Assembly (NCBI GenBank): GCA_963667535.2
Contig: CAXXDU010000002.1
Coordinates: forward strand, 682,001 to 746,000
Length of the DNA stretch: 64,000 bases
Source: UBA5614 sp963667535
Lineage (GTDB): Bacteria; Cloacimonadota; Cloacimonadia; Cloacimonadales; Cloacimonadaceae
Reading direction: 5' to 3'
Shown here: piece after piece, positions 42,365 to 51,428 of the stretch
How positions within the stretch are numbered: the stretch's first letter is position 1
Layout: each line of letters begins with the position of its first letter
Position numbers and translations under genes: made by a program
Notes under the pieces: generated by a model
What the model was told of the DNA's origin: nothing
The model's database searches: none
Seen by the model: the letters and a program-made list of their open reading frames with translations, nothing else

Positions 42365-44509
42365 ATGGCGAAACAAAGAAAAATTGCCTATGGCGTTGCC
42401 GAAGATGGAGTGTCCTTAAAGATTGCCGGTCTAAAGCGTGAAGGAAGCCAGATTTCCTTACAGGCATTAGAACAAATAGAGCTTGAACGTTCTTTATACC
42501 AGCATCCGGATGAAAAGACCCCAGATTCTGTCATAGCAGCACCAGAAGATATTAATCTTGATGATTTTACCGCCGATAATGTTACTACTTTCAGAGTAAA
42601 ACCTTATGAAACACTTTTTCAAACATATTCATTGAATCAAGGTATTCTTGCAATCAACACTTTTGAAGAACAGATTATAAAAGTCCCTATCAACTCTCCA
42701 GATATAACACAGAAACAAAAAACAAAATTAGTAAAGGAAAACATACCTCGGGAAGATTTTAAGGCAGGGCTTTGGCAAAGCTCAGTTGTAACCATCAACG
42801 ATCAACCTGAATTGTGGATTCACCACGGCACAAACAGTTTGCTGGAAATCCTGGAAGACACAGCATCAGCAAACAGTATGAAATTCTTTTATCAGCTTTC
42901 AGATGCAAATGAAACAGCCCTTGCCAATCTTTTTATTCATAATCAGCCTGCTGAATCAATGGAAACATACATGGTGCTTTACCTTGGTAATGAATATCGG
43001 CATGCACTTCTATTTGAAGGAAATAAATGGACTTTTTCATTACCGGTGCATATTTCACAACATCAGTCAGACATTGATATAATTTACTCCAAGCTTTCAT
43101 TGGCGATGGACGAAGCACATATAACTGATCCTAAGAATTTACTTATCTGTGGTGATTATAGCAACGATGATACTGTTGCTTTTCTACGCAATCAGCTACC
43201 CAATACAAATGTTGATATGTGGACGCTTCCGACTCTCTATCTTGATGCAGAAACTACCCAGGTTTACGATACAGCACAGATTGCCAGATTCATGTTACCT
43301 ATTGCCTTGGCCTGGAAAGCTCTGTATGTGGACAATACTCTCAGCATAAAAACCAATTTTTTACCATCTTATATCATTGAGGGGCAGAAAGTATTTAAAA
43401 TTGCCTGGCATGGTTATATTATCCTGTTACTTCTTTTCTCGTCTTCCCTGTTTTTAACTAAGACGCTGTATAGACTGCAATTTGAATTACAACAGACTAA
43501 GTTTAAAAATAAAGAGCTATTCACTGACTATACTGCCAAGAAAGACCAGGCAGAAAAAATGATGAAAATGGCTAAAGCAATTGATATTCAGACTGCCAAT
43601 ATTGAAGTTATTAAATCATTATTAGTGGGTAAAAACCCATGGACTGAGGTAATATCAAGGCTAAACGATTGCTTCGAGAGCCATCCGGTTAGTTGGCTTA
43701 CGAATCTCCGAAAAAACACAACAGGTTTCCAAATAACTGGTGTTACAACAGACCGGGCTAATGTTGTGGTCTTTTCCAATCTTTTTCCCAAGGGTATAAT
43801 TGCCAAAGTATTCAACAGAAAAATTCATTCTTTCTCAGTGTGGGAATTTGAAATCAGTTATAGTTATCCTGAAGTGAACTGGTACGAAATGATGGAGGCT
43901 GATGTTCAGCAACTGAAGATATATAGGGACCAGAAAACGGAAAAGGCACAACAAGAGGCTCAAGCATCAGGAAAGCTCAAAGAAAAAGCACAAAGTAAAG
44001 GAAGTGATTCAGGTCAGGGTACTGCTTCAAAATCAGAAAACATCAAGCAACCAGCTCCTCAAAATGACAATCAGGAGAGTGAAAAAGTACTTATAATTGA
44101 TGCACCTACCCCACCCAAGAGTCTGTTGTCGGATAAAGATGATCCGGTTGAAAATGCATATTTAGAATTCCAATCAGCCTTTAAAAGAGAGAAAACCTCT
44201 TTGATGGTTGATTTGGGTGTAAAATTTATCAATAACTATCCCAATCATGCTTTAACATCATATGTCCGTTGGTATCTCAGCTATCGTGCCTGGCAAACCA
44301 AAGACTATAAGAGAACTGTATATTGGCTTGATCCCATGATAAAAAAACAGGATGCTACAAAACCTTATGCACTTTTATTATCCGGAGCTATATATCGGGA
44401 TTGGGGAGATAGAGCCAAAGCCGAAGAATTATGGAATACACTAATACAGGATTATCCTCAACATCAGGTGACTAAAACTGCAAGGAAGTTTCTAAATGAA
44501 AAGCATTAA
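42365..44509 (+). CDS. PilM/PilN-like fusion with TPR-like C-terminus
   Basis: 714 residues. Residues 1-310 have the look of an actin-like PilM domain (NQGILAINTFEEQIIKVPI, YMVLYLGNEYRHALLFEG, LLICGDYSNDDTVAFL). One membrane helix near 345-365 (HGYIILLLLFSSSLFLTKTLY) is followed by a coiled coil and a PilN/GspL-like periplasmic domain (about 400-500). A low-complexity Gln/Lys/Ser linker (525-575) leads to helical TPR-like repeats at the end (YLSYRAWQTKDYKRTVYWLD, AKAEELWNTLIQDYPQHQVTKTA). Such a three-part fusion is unusual; in most species these are separate genes. Confidence 0.7.
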   Translation: MAKQRKIAYGVAEDGVSLKIAGLKREGSQISLQALEQIELERSLYQHPDEKTPDSVIAAPEDINLDDFTADNVTTFRVKPYETLFQTYSLNQGILAINTFEEQIIKVPINSPDITQKQKTKLVKENIPREDFKAGLWQSSVVTINDQPELWIHHGTNSLLEILEDTASANSMKFFYQLSDANETALANLFIHNQPAESMETYMVLYLGNEYRHALLFEGNKWTFSLPVHISQHQSDIDIIYSKLSLAMDEAHITDPKNLLICGDYSNDDTVAFLRNQLPNTNVDMWTLPTLYLDAETTQVYDTAQIARFMLPIALAWKALYVDNTLSIKTNFLPSYIIEGQKVFKIAWHGYIILLLLFSSSLFLTKTLYRLQFELQQTKFKNKELFTDYTAKKDQAEKMMKMAKAIDIQTANIEVIKSLLVGKNPWTEVISRLNDCFESHPVSWLTNLRKNTTGFQITGVTTDRANVVVFSNLFPKGIIAKVFNRKIHSFSVWEFEISYSYPEVNWYEMMEADVQQLKIYRDQKTEKAQQEAQASGKLKEKAQSKGSDSGQGTASKSENIKQPAPQNDNQESEKVLIIDAPTPPKSLLSDKDDPVENAYLEFQSAFKREKTSLMVDLGVKFINNYPNHALTSYVRWYLSYRAWQTKDYKRTVYWLDPMIKKQDATKPYALLLSGAIYRDWGDRAKAEELWNTLIQDYPQHQVTKTARKFLNEKH

Positions 44510-44575
44510 AGTAATTTCTTTTTTTGTGTCTACTAATAATCACTTTGCAGCTCAGAACGGATTATGAGGTAAGAG

Positions 44576-45430
44576 ATGACTAATACTCAACGAAACACCA
44601 CTGTTATTAGTTCACTCTTGGCGATTATTATTGTTTCCGGCTACTTCATCACTCACAGATTAAAAACCCAGGTTGACGTACTGGAAAAGAAAAATACTGA
44701 GTTAACGGAACAAATCGCCAAATTCGACAAACTCCTTTCTATGAAGGACAAGATTGAAAATGATTATACTGAACTCAAGCTTATGCTTGCACAACAAAGC
44801 AAAGTAATTGCGCAAATTGACAGTCCTGCTATTACCTATAATTATCTGCTAAGGGTAATTACTTGGATTGGCAGAAATATAGATTTTGACTTTTCGTTAT
44901 CAACTAATAAAGTAGCAGACTCCAACTGGAATGAGTATATTCTATCCGGAAAATCTAACTTTAGGGATGTATCAAATTTTATTAAGCAATTGGAGTTTCA
45001 GCGAGCGCTGTTAACTCTTGAAGAAATCACTATCGATACAGGTGCAGTTACCGTAACAGATACTGTAGCGTTTTCGGTTGTTTTCCGGACTCATTTTTCG
45101 CCTGACGGAACACTATTGGATATTGTTCAAAGTAAAAGTGTTCCTGATTATCTCCCAAAATTTGTATCATTTCGAGCGAGAATTTATGACGTTCCTCCGG
45201 ATACTGATGTTGATCCCTCACTTGTAAGAATTGACAAAGCCAAACTTATGGGTATTACCGAGAGTCGCGTTTTTCTTAGAGACGATAGAGGTATCATCCA
45301 TATCCTTTCTGTTGGTGACAGGGTTGCATACGGACACTTATATTCAATCCAGCCTGCCCAGGAGAAAGTGGTTTTCAAATTAAGTCAATACGGATCCACA
45401 GAGGATAAAACTATGTACTTGGAGAAGTAA
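44576..45430 (+). CDS. PilO-like protein with PilP-like C-terminal domain
   Basis: 284 residues. Membrane helix 10-28, coiled coil (TQVDVLEKKNTELTEQIAKF), then a PilO-type ferredoxin-like domain (ITYNYLLRVITWIGRNIDFDFS, SGKSNFRDVSNFIKQLEF). Residues about 220-284 (LMGITESRVFLRDDRGIIHILSVGDRV, IQPAQEKVVFKL) read like the PilP/GspC homology domain that docks on the secretin. The fusion would bridge inner-membrane platform and outer-membrane pore in one chain. RBS GAGGTAAGAG lies before ATG 44576. Confidence 0.72.
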   Translation: MTNTQRNTTVISSLLAIIIVSGYFITHRLKTQVDVLEKKNTELTEQIAKFDKLLSMKDKIENDYTELKLMLAQQSKVIAQIDSPAITYNYLLRVITWIGRNIDFDFSLSTNKVADSNWNEYILSGKSNFRDVSNFIKQLEFQRALLTLEEITIDTGAVTVTDTVAFSVVFRTHFSPDGTLLDIVQSKSVPDYLPKFVSFRARIYDVPPDTDVDPSLVRIDKAKLMGITESRVFLRDDRGIIHILSVGDRVAYGHLYSIQPAQEKVVFKLSQYGSTEDKTMYLEK

Positions 45431-45481
45431 TGATGTATCTGAGTTCTCAAAGTTCGTTACAACGATTTTTAAGGAGTCTTT

Positions 45482-46603
45482 ATGTATAAATTTCTAACAA
45501 TCCTAATGTTATTGCTGTTTTCATTGTCTCTTTTTGGCCAAAGCAATGATCCTCGTCTGTTGAAGCAAGAACAAGAGACTGTTACTTTTCTGGAGAACAC
45601 TAATATCAATGATTTTCTGCAAGTCCTTGAGTCTATTTCATGGAGATACGAACGCAAGAAGATTATTAATATGAGTACTAATAACTCAGAAATCGGTGTT
45701 CCCATACATAATCTTACCTGGCATAAAGCTCTGGAACTGGTCGCATTACAGAATGATCTGGAAATTGAGGATGGAGTCGGTGTTGTCAAAGTAAAAAACA
45801 GAGAAAAGGAAATGACAGCTGCGGAAGCCTTGCTAAGTCCTGGCGGAATTAGAGAGATGGATTTGAAGCAGGTGAGAATCAGCGCTGTTGCATTCAACTG
45901 TGACAGAGCGTTTTTAAAATCTCTGGGTATTGACTGGTCAACATTATTAGACGGCAAAGTCAAGGCTAATGTTGACTTCAAAACTGCCAGTCTAGTTCCT
46001 ACACCAACAATTTCTATCGGAGGTACCAGGTCAACTTTGTTCAATGGTGGGACGATTGAAGTAAAAGCACTTTTGACAGCTATTGAATCCAACCAGGTGG
46101 GTACTATTATAGCCAGACCCTCTGTGGTTGTGAGTTCCGGCAAGAAAGGCTTTATTCAGGTTGGTCAGGATGTCTCGGTTAAAACTGTTGATGATGCAGG
46201 TAATACTACTGATAAATTCTTCCAAACGGGTGTGATTATGGACGTTACACCTACAGTGCTTACTTCAGATGACACTATTGACGAAGCTATTCATCTTGAA
46301 GTTAGTGTTGAACGTAGTTCTGCTACTCCCGGTGACGTCAGTACTGTCATCAATAAAAACAAATCCATTACTGATGTAATTCTGTATAATGGGGAAGAAA
46401 CTGTTATCGGTGGTCTTTACGATACTGATGAAGTGAAAGTCAGATCCGGTATTCCTTTCCTCAAAGATTTGCCTTGGTGGGTGTTTGGCATAAGATATCT
46501 GACCGGTTTTTACAAAATTGACAAGAAGGAAAGGGAATTGGTGATTATCATCAAAGCCGAAATTCTGGAAAATGCCATTACCAGACAAAAAAATAAACAT
46601 TAG
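45482..46603 (+). CDS. pilQ: Short secretin (PilQ/GspD family)
   Basis: 373 residues with signal peptide MYKFLTILMLLLFSLSLFG. A small STN/N0-type domain (about 30-105) is followed directly by the secretin core (about 125-365): VEVKALLTAIESNQVGTIIARPSVVV-like, FFQTGVIMDVTPTVL, EETVIGGLYDT and IPFLKDLPWWVFGIRYLTG, the last matching VPxLxxIPxLGxLF of the family. It forms the outer-membrane pore. It is far shorter than usual (500-750) because the N1-N3 domains are missing. AAGGAGTCTTT precedes ATG. Confidence 0.88.
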   Translation: MYKFLTILMLLLFSLSLFGQSNDPRLLKQEQETVTFLENTNINDFLQVLESISWRYERKKIINMSTNNSEIGVPIHNLTWHKALELVALQNDLEIEDGVGVVKVKNREKEMTAAEALLSPGGIREMDLKQVRISAVAFNCDRAFLKSLGIDWSTLLDGKVKANVDFKTASLVPTPTISIGGTRSTLFNGGTIEVKALLTAIESNQVGTIIARPSVVVSSGKKGFIQVGQDVSVKTVDDAGNTTDKFFQTGVIMDVTPTVLTSDDTIDEAIHLEVSVERSSATPGDVSTVINKNKSITDVILYNGEETVIGGLYDTDEVKVRSGIPFLKDLPWWVFGIRYLTGFYKIDKKERELVIIIKAEILENAITRQKNKH

Positions 46604-46624
46604 ATTAATAAACCTGATATATAA

Positions 46625-48763
46625 ATGAAAATTACTCAACGGTTAGTGGTCCTTTTTCTAATCGTTTCGATTTCTTTCTGCGCCATTATCTTTCTCTATT
46701 TTCAGATTAAGAAGCAAGAGGGCAAGATTTATGGTCAGGCTGATGCTCTCCAACGTAAACAGATAATCAATGCCTTCATAGAAATAAAAAAGAACAATGT
46801 CATGCGCTTTATTGATGACAATTCTGTCGGAGATGCTGTAGCAGATTTTACTATTAACCGGTCATCAAGATGGGCTCAACAAAATCTGCAAACCCTGATA
46901 CCTGCCAATAATCTTGACCTTGTCCAAATCTATGACTCTACAGGGGTTATGCTATTCAGTGAAGGTTCTGACAAAGAACCGAAGCTGCGGGATTTCAGAT
47001 TTCCACCAAAGTTTTTTGAAACCATGAATTCTGAGAAGCGTAAGTACTTTACTGAACCCTGGGAACAGCAATTTATGCAGGTAGGGGCTGCTACTATTCA
47101 TCAATCTGCTGACACTACGCGCACAGTCAGCCCTCTGGGTTACATGATTGCTGCCAAGCTGTGGGATACTTCTTATCTGGAAGATTTTTCTCAAACCCTG
47201 GAATACAATGTTCGCATTTTTCTCGCTGAACCAAAGGTTCAACCACCTCACCCCACTTTTAACGTCAATATTACTATTCCATTGACTAACTGGAATAATC
47301 TTCCAGTTGCCTGGTTACTCTTCCGCAGTAACAATCCGTTTATCTCGCAGTGGCAGACTTTGGGAAAACACATAATTCTGGGTTTTCTGATTTTCACCCT
47401 CGCTTTTTTATTAGTGCAGTTTACTTTGCTATATAACTGGATAAACTCACCTCTCAAACAGATTTCCAATAGCCTCAAATATGGCAATCCGGAATTAATC
47501 CATCCTCTCAGTTCGACTAATAACGAATTTGGTGAAATTGCCAGACTCATAAAGCTCTTCTTTGAGCAAAACCAACAGCTTCGCAATGAAATGGACGAAC
47601 GCCGTAAAACGGAAATGATGCTACGTCAGGCACAAAAAATGGAATCAATCGGTACTTTAGCCGGTGGAATAGCACATGATTTTAATAACATTATCACGAT
47701 AATCTCAGGTTATATCGCTCTTGCAACAGGCAAGATGCGCGATACCCACCGTGAGATATGCAACAACCTTGACGAAGCTATGCGAGCTTGTCTGAGAGCT
47801 CAAAAGCTGATAGAAAAGATTCTCACCTTCAGCCGTCAGACTGAGAAACTGGTCCAACCGGTTTTGATGGCAGCACTGGTGGAAGATACTATGGAGCTTT
47901 TGTCTCATACCATTCCATCTTCGATAACCATCCAGACTGCGCTTCATACTGATGCCTGTGTTTTGGCAGACCCCACAGAAATGCAGCAGGTGGTGATGAA
48001 CATTGCTTCCAATTCATATCATGCCATGCGTTATCAAGGCGGCACCATCAGCGTGGAAATGTCTGAAATGGAAGGCACAATGGTGCATGCAATCGTTCCT
48101 AATGCTGATGTAAAACAAAACTATATCTGTCTGGCATTTCAGGATACCGGCTCCGGTATCAGACAGGAAATCCTCGACCGCATCTTTGACCCTTATTTTA
48201 GCACCAAAGCACCGGGGGAGGGTACAGGTCTGGGCTTATCCATTGTACACGGTATAGTGACAGGTAGCGGTGGTTTTATCCATATCAGCAGTATCCTGGA
48301 GCACGGCACCACAGTCAAAGTGTTTTTGCCTACCACATCCCTGCGTTTTGCTGAAAGACTCGTAACAGAATCAGAATTGACCTTTATTCCTGCCAAACTG
48401 TATTTCGTGGATGATGAGCCTGCTCTGACTGATTTATTCAAAGAAACTCTGACAGAATCAGGCTATGATGTGGTTGGTTTTACGGACAGCACCCTGGCAT
48501 TTAACCAGTTTGCTGCCAATCCGGACACTTGCAATATCCTTGTGGCTGATATATCTATGCCCGGCTTAAACGGAATCCAGCTAGCCCAAAAGTTCCGTGC
48601 TATCAATCCCAAAATACCTATAATCCTCTATTCAGGATACAGCGATAACACCATCCAACGAAGCTGCCGTGAAATAGGGATTAATAAGCTTTTAGTTAAA
48701 CCTGTCCTCCCCGAAACCCTATCTTTGGTTGTGAGACAAATCCTGGCTGAAAACAAAGCGTAG
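46625..48763 (+). CDS. Hybrid sensor histidine kinase with C-terminal receiver
   Basis: 712 residues. A helix at 7-28, a periplasmic sensor of about 210 residues, a second helix near 246-268, a HAMP linker (SSLKYGNPELIHPLSSTNNEFGEIARLI-like), HisKA with LAGGIAHDFNNIIT (His near 350), HATPase with N-box NIASNSYHAM, DTGSGI and GEGTGLGLSIV, then a receiver domain (YFVDDEPAL, VADISMPGLNG, VKPVLP). The phosphoacceptor Asp lies in VADISMPG. It is the last gene of the pilus operon (21 bp after the secretin), so it probably reports an envelope or surface signal. The partner regulator is not certain; the catalytic-dead kinase at 39343 and the receiver protein at 40226 are possible phospho-partners. 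Confidence 0.9.
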   Translation: MKITQRLVVLFLIVSISFCAIIFLYFQIKKQEGKIYGQADALQRKQIINAFIEIKKNNVMRFIDDNSVGDAVADFTINRSSRWAQQNLQTLIPANNLDLVQIYDSTGVMLFSEGSDKEPKLRDFRFPPKFFETMNSEKRKYFTEPWEQQFMQVGAATIHQSADTTRTVSPLGYMIAAKLWDTSYLEDFSQTLEYNVRIFLAEPKVQPPHPTFNVNITIPLTNWNNLPVAWLLFRSNNPFISQWQTLGKHIILGFLIFTLAFLLVQFTLLYNWINSPLKQISNSLKYGNPELIHPLSSTNNEFGEIARLIKLFFEQNQQLRNEMDERRKTEMMLRQAQKMESIGTLAGGIAHDFNNIITIISGYIALATGKMRDTHREICNNLDEAMRACLRAQKLIEKILTFSRQTEKLVQPVLMAALVEDTMELLSHTIPSSITIQTALHTDACVLADPTEMQQVVMNIASNSYHAMRYQGGTISVEMSEMEGTMVHAIVPNADVKQNYICLAFQDTGSGIRQEILDRIFDPYFSTKAPGEGTGLGLSIVHGIVTGSGGFIHISSILEHGTTVKVFLPTTSLRFAERLVTESELTFIPAKLYFVDDEPALTDLFKETLTESGYDVVGFTDSTLAFNQFAANPDTCNILVADISMPGLNGIQLAQKFRAINPKIPIILYSGYSDNTIQRSCREIGINKLLVKPVLPETLSLVVRQILAENKA

Positions 48764-49522
48764 CGATTACACCCAATTAATAGAAAGGTCTGCATAGAAT
48801 CCTGCCCCTGTCCAATCCAATTTAATCAAGTTGCACATTTAGCCTCAAAATAAAGCAATATCAAGTTATCATATCTGCTACAAACCTGCTTATCCCTCTT
48901 TTATACTTTAAACGATCCGTTGAATCAGGAAGATAGATGTAAGGGGTATCTAAGGGCTTTTCCCTTAGATACCCCTTAGAAACCTCTACAAAATCTGTAG
49001 GATCAGGAAAGGGACAAATAAGGAACGTAAGAAATTAAGAAAAGCAATTCTTCCTGTTGCGTAGGATTCCAATCCTGCGTAAGAATCCAATCAATTCATA
49101 TACATCATTTCATTGAACAGCTTTAGAAAGCTATTCTACTCCTTTTCTTTCAAGTAATCACTCTTACTACTATCTTAGTAGTTGCCTGCTTGATGCTTAA
49201 TGATTTCATTAAGCATCTACTCAGAGAGTATTGATTAATAAGCAGTTATGATTTACTGAAGGGTAGAGCATGCAAAGACTGAAAACAGATACATAAAATC
49301 TATCTTCCCGTTGAGTTGCCCTTGTATTGTGTTGCATAGCAGGATGGTCGCTGCTGCCGGGTTCCTTAGTTCATTAACTAAGGGTTGTCCAAGGGTCTAC
49401 CATACAACCGGTAATCAGACAAAAAGGGGAGAAGAGGATTTCAAAATGCTTATAATTAATCTTGACAATAAGAATATACATTGTACATGTAATTTATATT
49501 GATATCAAGAGGTAGTGGACAA
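48764..49522. other. 759-bp gene-free region
   Basis: Holds copy B of the structured element (48900-49265) and a hairpin AGGATTCCAATCCT near 49062. No convincing gene; a 63-codon frame at 49311 lacks any ribosome site. Confidence 0.65.
48900..49265 (+). ncRNA. Structured two-copy intergenic element, copy B (candidate ncRNA)
   Basis: Block 1 (about 48909-49013): AAACGATCCGTTG, hairpin AAGGGGTATCTAAGGG-CTTTT-CCCTTAGATACCCCTT (15 bp, perfect) and ATCTGTAGGATC. Block 2 (about 49150-49260): AAGTAATCACTCTTACTA, CTTAGTAG, hairpin GATGCTTAATGA-TT-TCATTAAGCATC, AGAGAGTATT and AAGCAGTTATGATT. Relative to copy A, the block 2 stem has changed on both arms with pairing kept. It sits downstream of the pilus operon and upstream of a secreted-protein gene. 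Confidence 0.5.
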
Positions 49523-50884
49523 ATGAAAGTAGGCTTTGCTTTGTTACTCGCTTGTATTCTGCCGTATTCCGGATATGGGCTGAATGCACAAAATAATCAA
49601 TTTTCCCCGGAACAATTGCGGACATCTTTAGCACATGTAAACAGCATGGTACATCCCTCGAAGCACACTGTCACTAAGGACAGGGAAAGAAACTGGCAGT
49701 TGAAGGAAATTATCGTAAAAGACGACATCTATTTAGATAGTGAACTGAACATTACCTCAAAAGAAACGGCTTTCTATAATAGTGACAATCCTGCTCAGAT
49801 AGACAGCATAATAGTGTATTATTACAACATCAACAATCAAGCATATATACTTGCCAGCATAAGCCGGTACTTTTATGATGCAACGGAAGAGCATTATATC
49901 GGAGGAGATGTATATTTATATGATTCAGGCACTTACAGACAACAAATATTCGAGTATGATAGTCAGAACCGACTGATTAACGAGTATATCTTTGTCCGCT
50001 ATGCATCAATCGGCGAATTTGCCTTGGATTCACGAGTTTTTTATGTCTATAGCAATGACAATTTGTTGATGAGATTTCAGACATATTGCCTGGGAACCAT
50101 GATTTATACCCGGGAAATCTATTCGCATGATGAGCAAGGAAGAATCAACTCCAGTTCATTTGCTTATTGTAATGATTCCCTAAGCTGGTATAACGTTAAA
50201 CAAACTATTTATACGTATAATCCCAATGATACTTCCACCGGAGCTACATATATAGCAAATCTCAGCCATGAACATACAATCAATCCTTCCTGTATCTGGT
50301 CTTACCAAAATACAACGGGAATGGTGGATGAAGCTGTTTACCAGAATTGGGTTGATGGCACCTGGCGAAATTATTCCAAGCATGTGTTTGAATACGATGC
50401 TGCCAATAGGTATATCTCCAGGACTCTTTGGGAATTTCAGACTGACTCTGCCTGGCATAAATCTATACGCAGAACAATTGACTATGATGATAACGGCAAC
50501 CTGATACAAAGCTCTGATCAGAAATGGAGCCAATCCCTAAACGACTGGTGGTATATTTATTATCAATCTCTCTACACCTGGGAACAAGACACGGCAAATG
50601 AAGAGCAAATTGCACCTGCAATAATGATGGAGTTAACGGCTTATCCCAATCCCTTCCGGTCCAGCGTAACTCTGGAGCTGAACAGTAAAGACAATTTTCC
50701 CATTGAGGCAGGCGTCTATAATGTAAAAGGGCAATTAATCAGGAAATATGACCGACAAAAGAGTAAAAGCATAAACTGGGATGGTAAGGATAAAGACAAT
50801 AAACCCGTCAGTAACGGCATTTATCTGATAAAAGTAAATCAAAACGGACACCTATCCGAGAGTAAAGTCATCAGGGTAAAATAG
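49523..50884 (+). CDS. Secreted YD-like repeat protein with C-terminal sorting domain
   Basis: 453 residues from ATG 49523 (AAGAGGTAGTGGACAA before it). Signal peptide MKVGFALLLACILPYSGYG. Residues 100-365 contain short repeats of the form YDxxNR(L/Y)I and YDDNGNLIQSSDQKW, resembling RHS/YD-like beta repeats, in each case followed by a W-rich strand. The end (MELTAYPNPFRSSVTLEL, VYNVKGQLIRKY, WDGKDKDNKPVSNGIYLI) is the sorting domain shared across this window. Likely surface-exposed or released; the role is unknown. Confidence 0.82.
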   Translation: MKVGFALLLACILPYSGYGLNAQNNQFSPEQLRTSLAHVNSMVHPSKHTVTKDRERNWQLKEIIVKDDIYLDSELNITSKETAFYNSDNPAQIDSIIVYYYNINNQAYILASISRYFYDATEEHYIGGDVYLYDSGTYRQQIFEYDSQNRLINEYIFVRYASIGEFALDSRVFYVYSNDNLLMRFQTYCLGTMIYTREIYSHDEQGRINSSSFAYCNDSLSWYNVKQTIYTYNPNDTSTGATYIANLSHEHTINPSCIWSYQNTTGMVDEAVYQNWVDGTWRNYSKHVFEYDAANRYISRTLWEFQTDSAWHKSIRRTIDYDDNGNLIQSSDQKWSQSLNDWWYIYYQSLYTWEQDTANEEQIAPAIMMELTAYPNPFRSSVTLELNSKDNFPIEAGVYNVKGQLIRKYDRQKSKSINWDGKDKDNKPVSNGIYLIKVNQNGHLSESKVIRVK

Positions 50885-50950
50885 ACGATTATCGAGTGAT
50901 AAGCGGATTATGCTTTATAAATGTGATTTGTGATATAGAATATGGTAAAG

Positions 50951-51295
50951 CTATTGTTTGTTGTGTTTGTCGGATGTTTTAATCAAGCTTGCGAGTAAAT
51001 AGATGATATTTCCTATCAGGGATATGTAAAGCAGGTTAAGTAAAATACCGATAGGGGTCCAGAGCAGGTCAAAGCGGTGCGTGAAATTGGCATCATATCC
51101 GATATAATGGCTTTCCACGAGGTTATAGGTCCAGATAAATATTGCAGATATCTGGTCTCCTACTTTGATTAATTCCGGATTATTAAACATGGGGTCAATG
51201 ATAGCGCGGACGCCATACACCATCAGTAATACAATAGAAGATACCAAAAGTGCCAGGAAGCTGTTCTGGGCAATAACCTTAAACCTGAAGCTCAT
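50951..51295 (-). CDS. Membrane protein with DUF4282-like layout
   Basis: 114 residues: MSFRFKVIAQNSFLALLVSSIVLLMVYGVRAII, a polar loop and then LLWTPIGILLNLLYISLIGNIIYLLASLI. The start is taken at 51295, where ACGAGGATTTG precedes ATG; an in-frame ATG lies 6 codons upstream. Two membrane regions with a soluble centre. No family is assigned with confidence. Confidence 0.65.
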   Translation of the reverse strand: MSFRFKVIAQNSFLALLVSSIVLLMVYGVRAIIDPMFNNPELIKVGDQISAIFIWTYNLVESHYIGYDANFTHRFDLLWTPIGILLNLLYISLIGNIIYLLASLIKTSDKHNKQ

Positions 51296-51428
51296 CAAAT
51301 CCTCGTGTGTCATGCAACTTAATATCAATCAATGTTTCCAACCTCATAGCATACATAATAATATGAGTTTGACGTTTTGCAAATAAAAAAGCAAAAACCA
51401 ACAAGGCAGATTAAACTGTAATAGTAGT

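Noticed and set aside
49311..49502. 63-codon frame before the YD-like gene
   Set aside because: No ribosome site, odd composition, and the true gene start lies at 49523.
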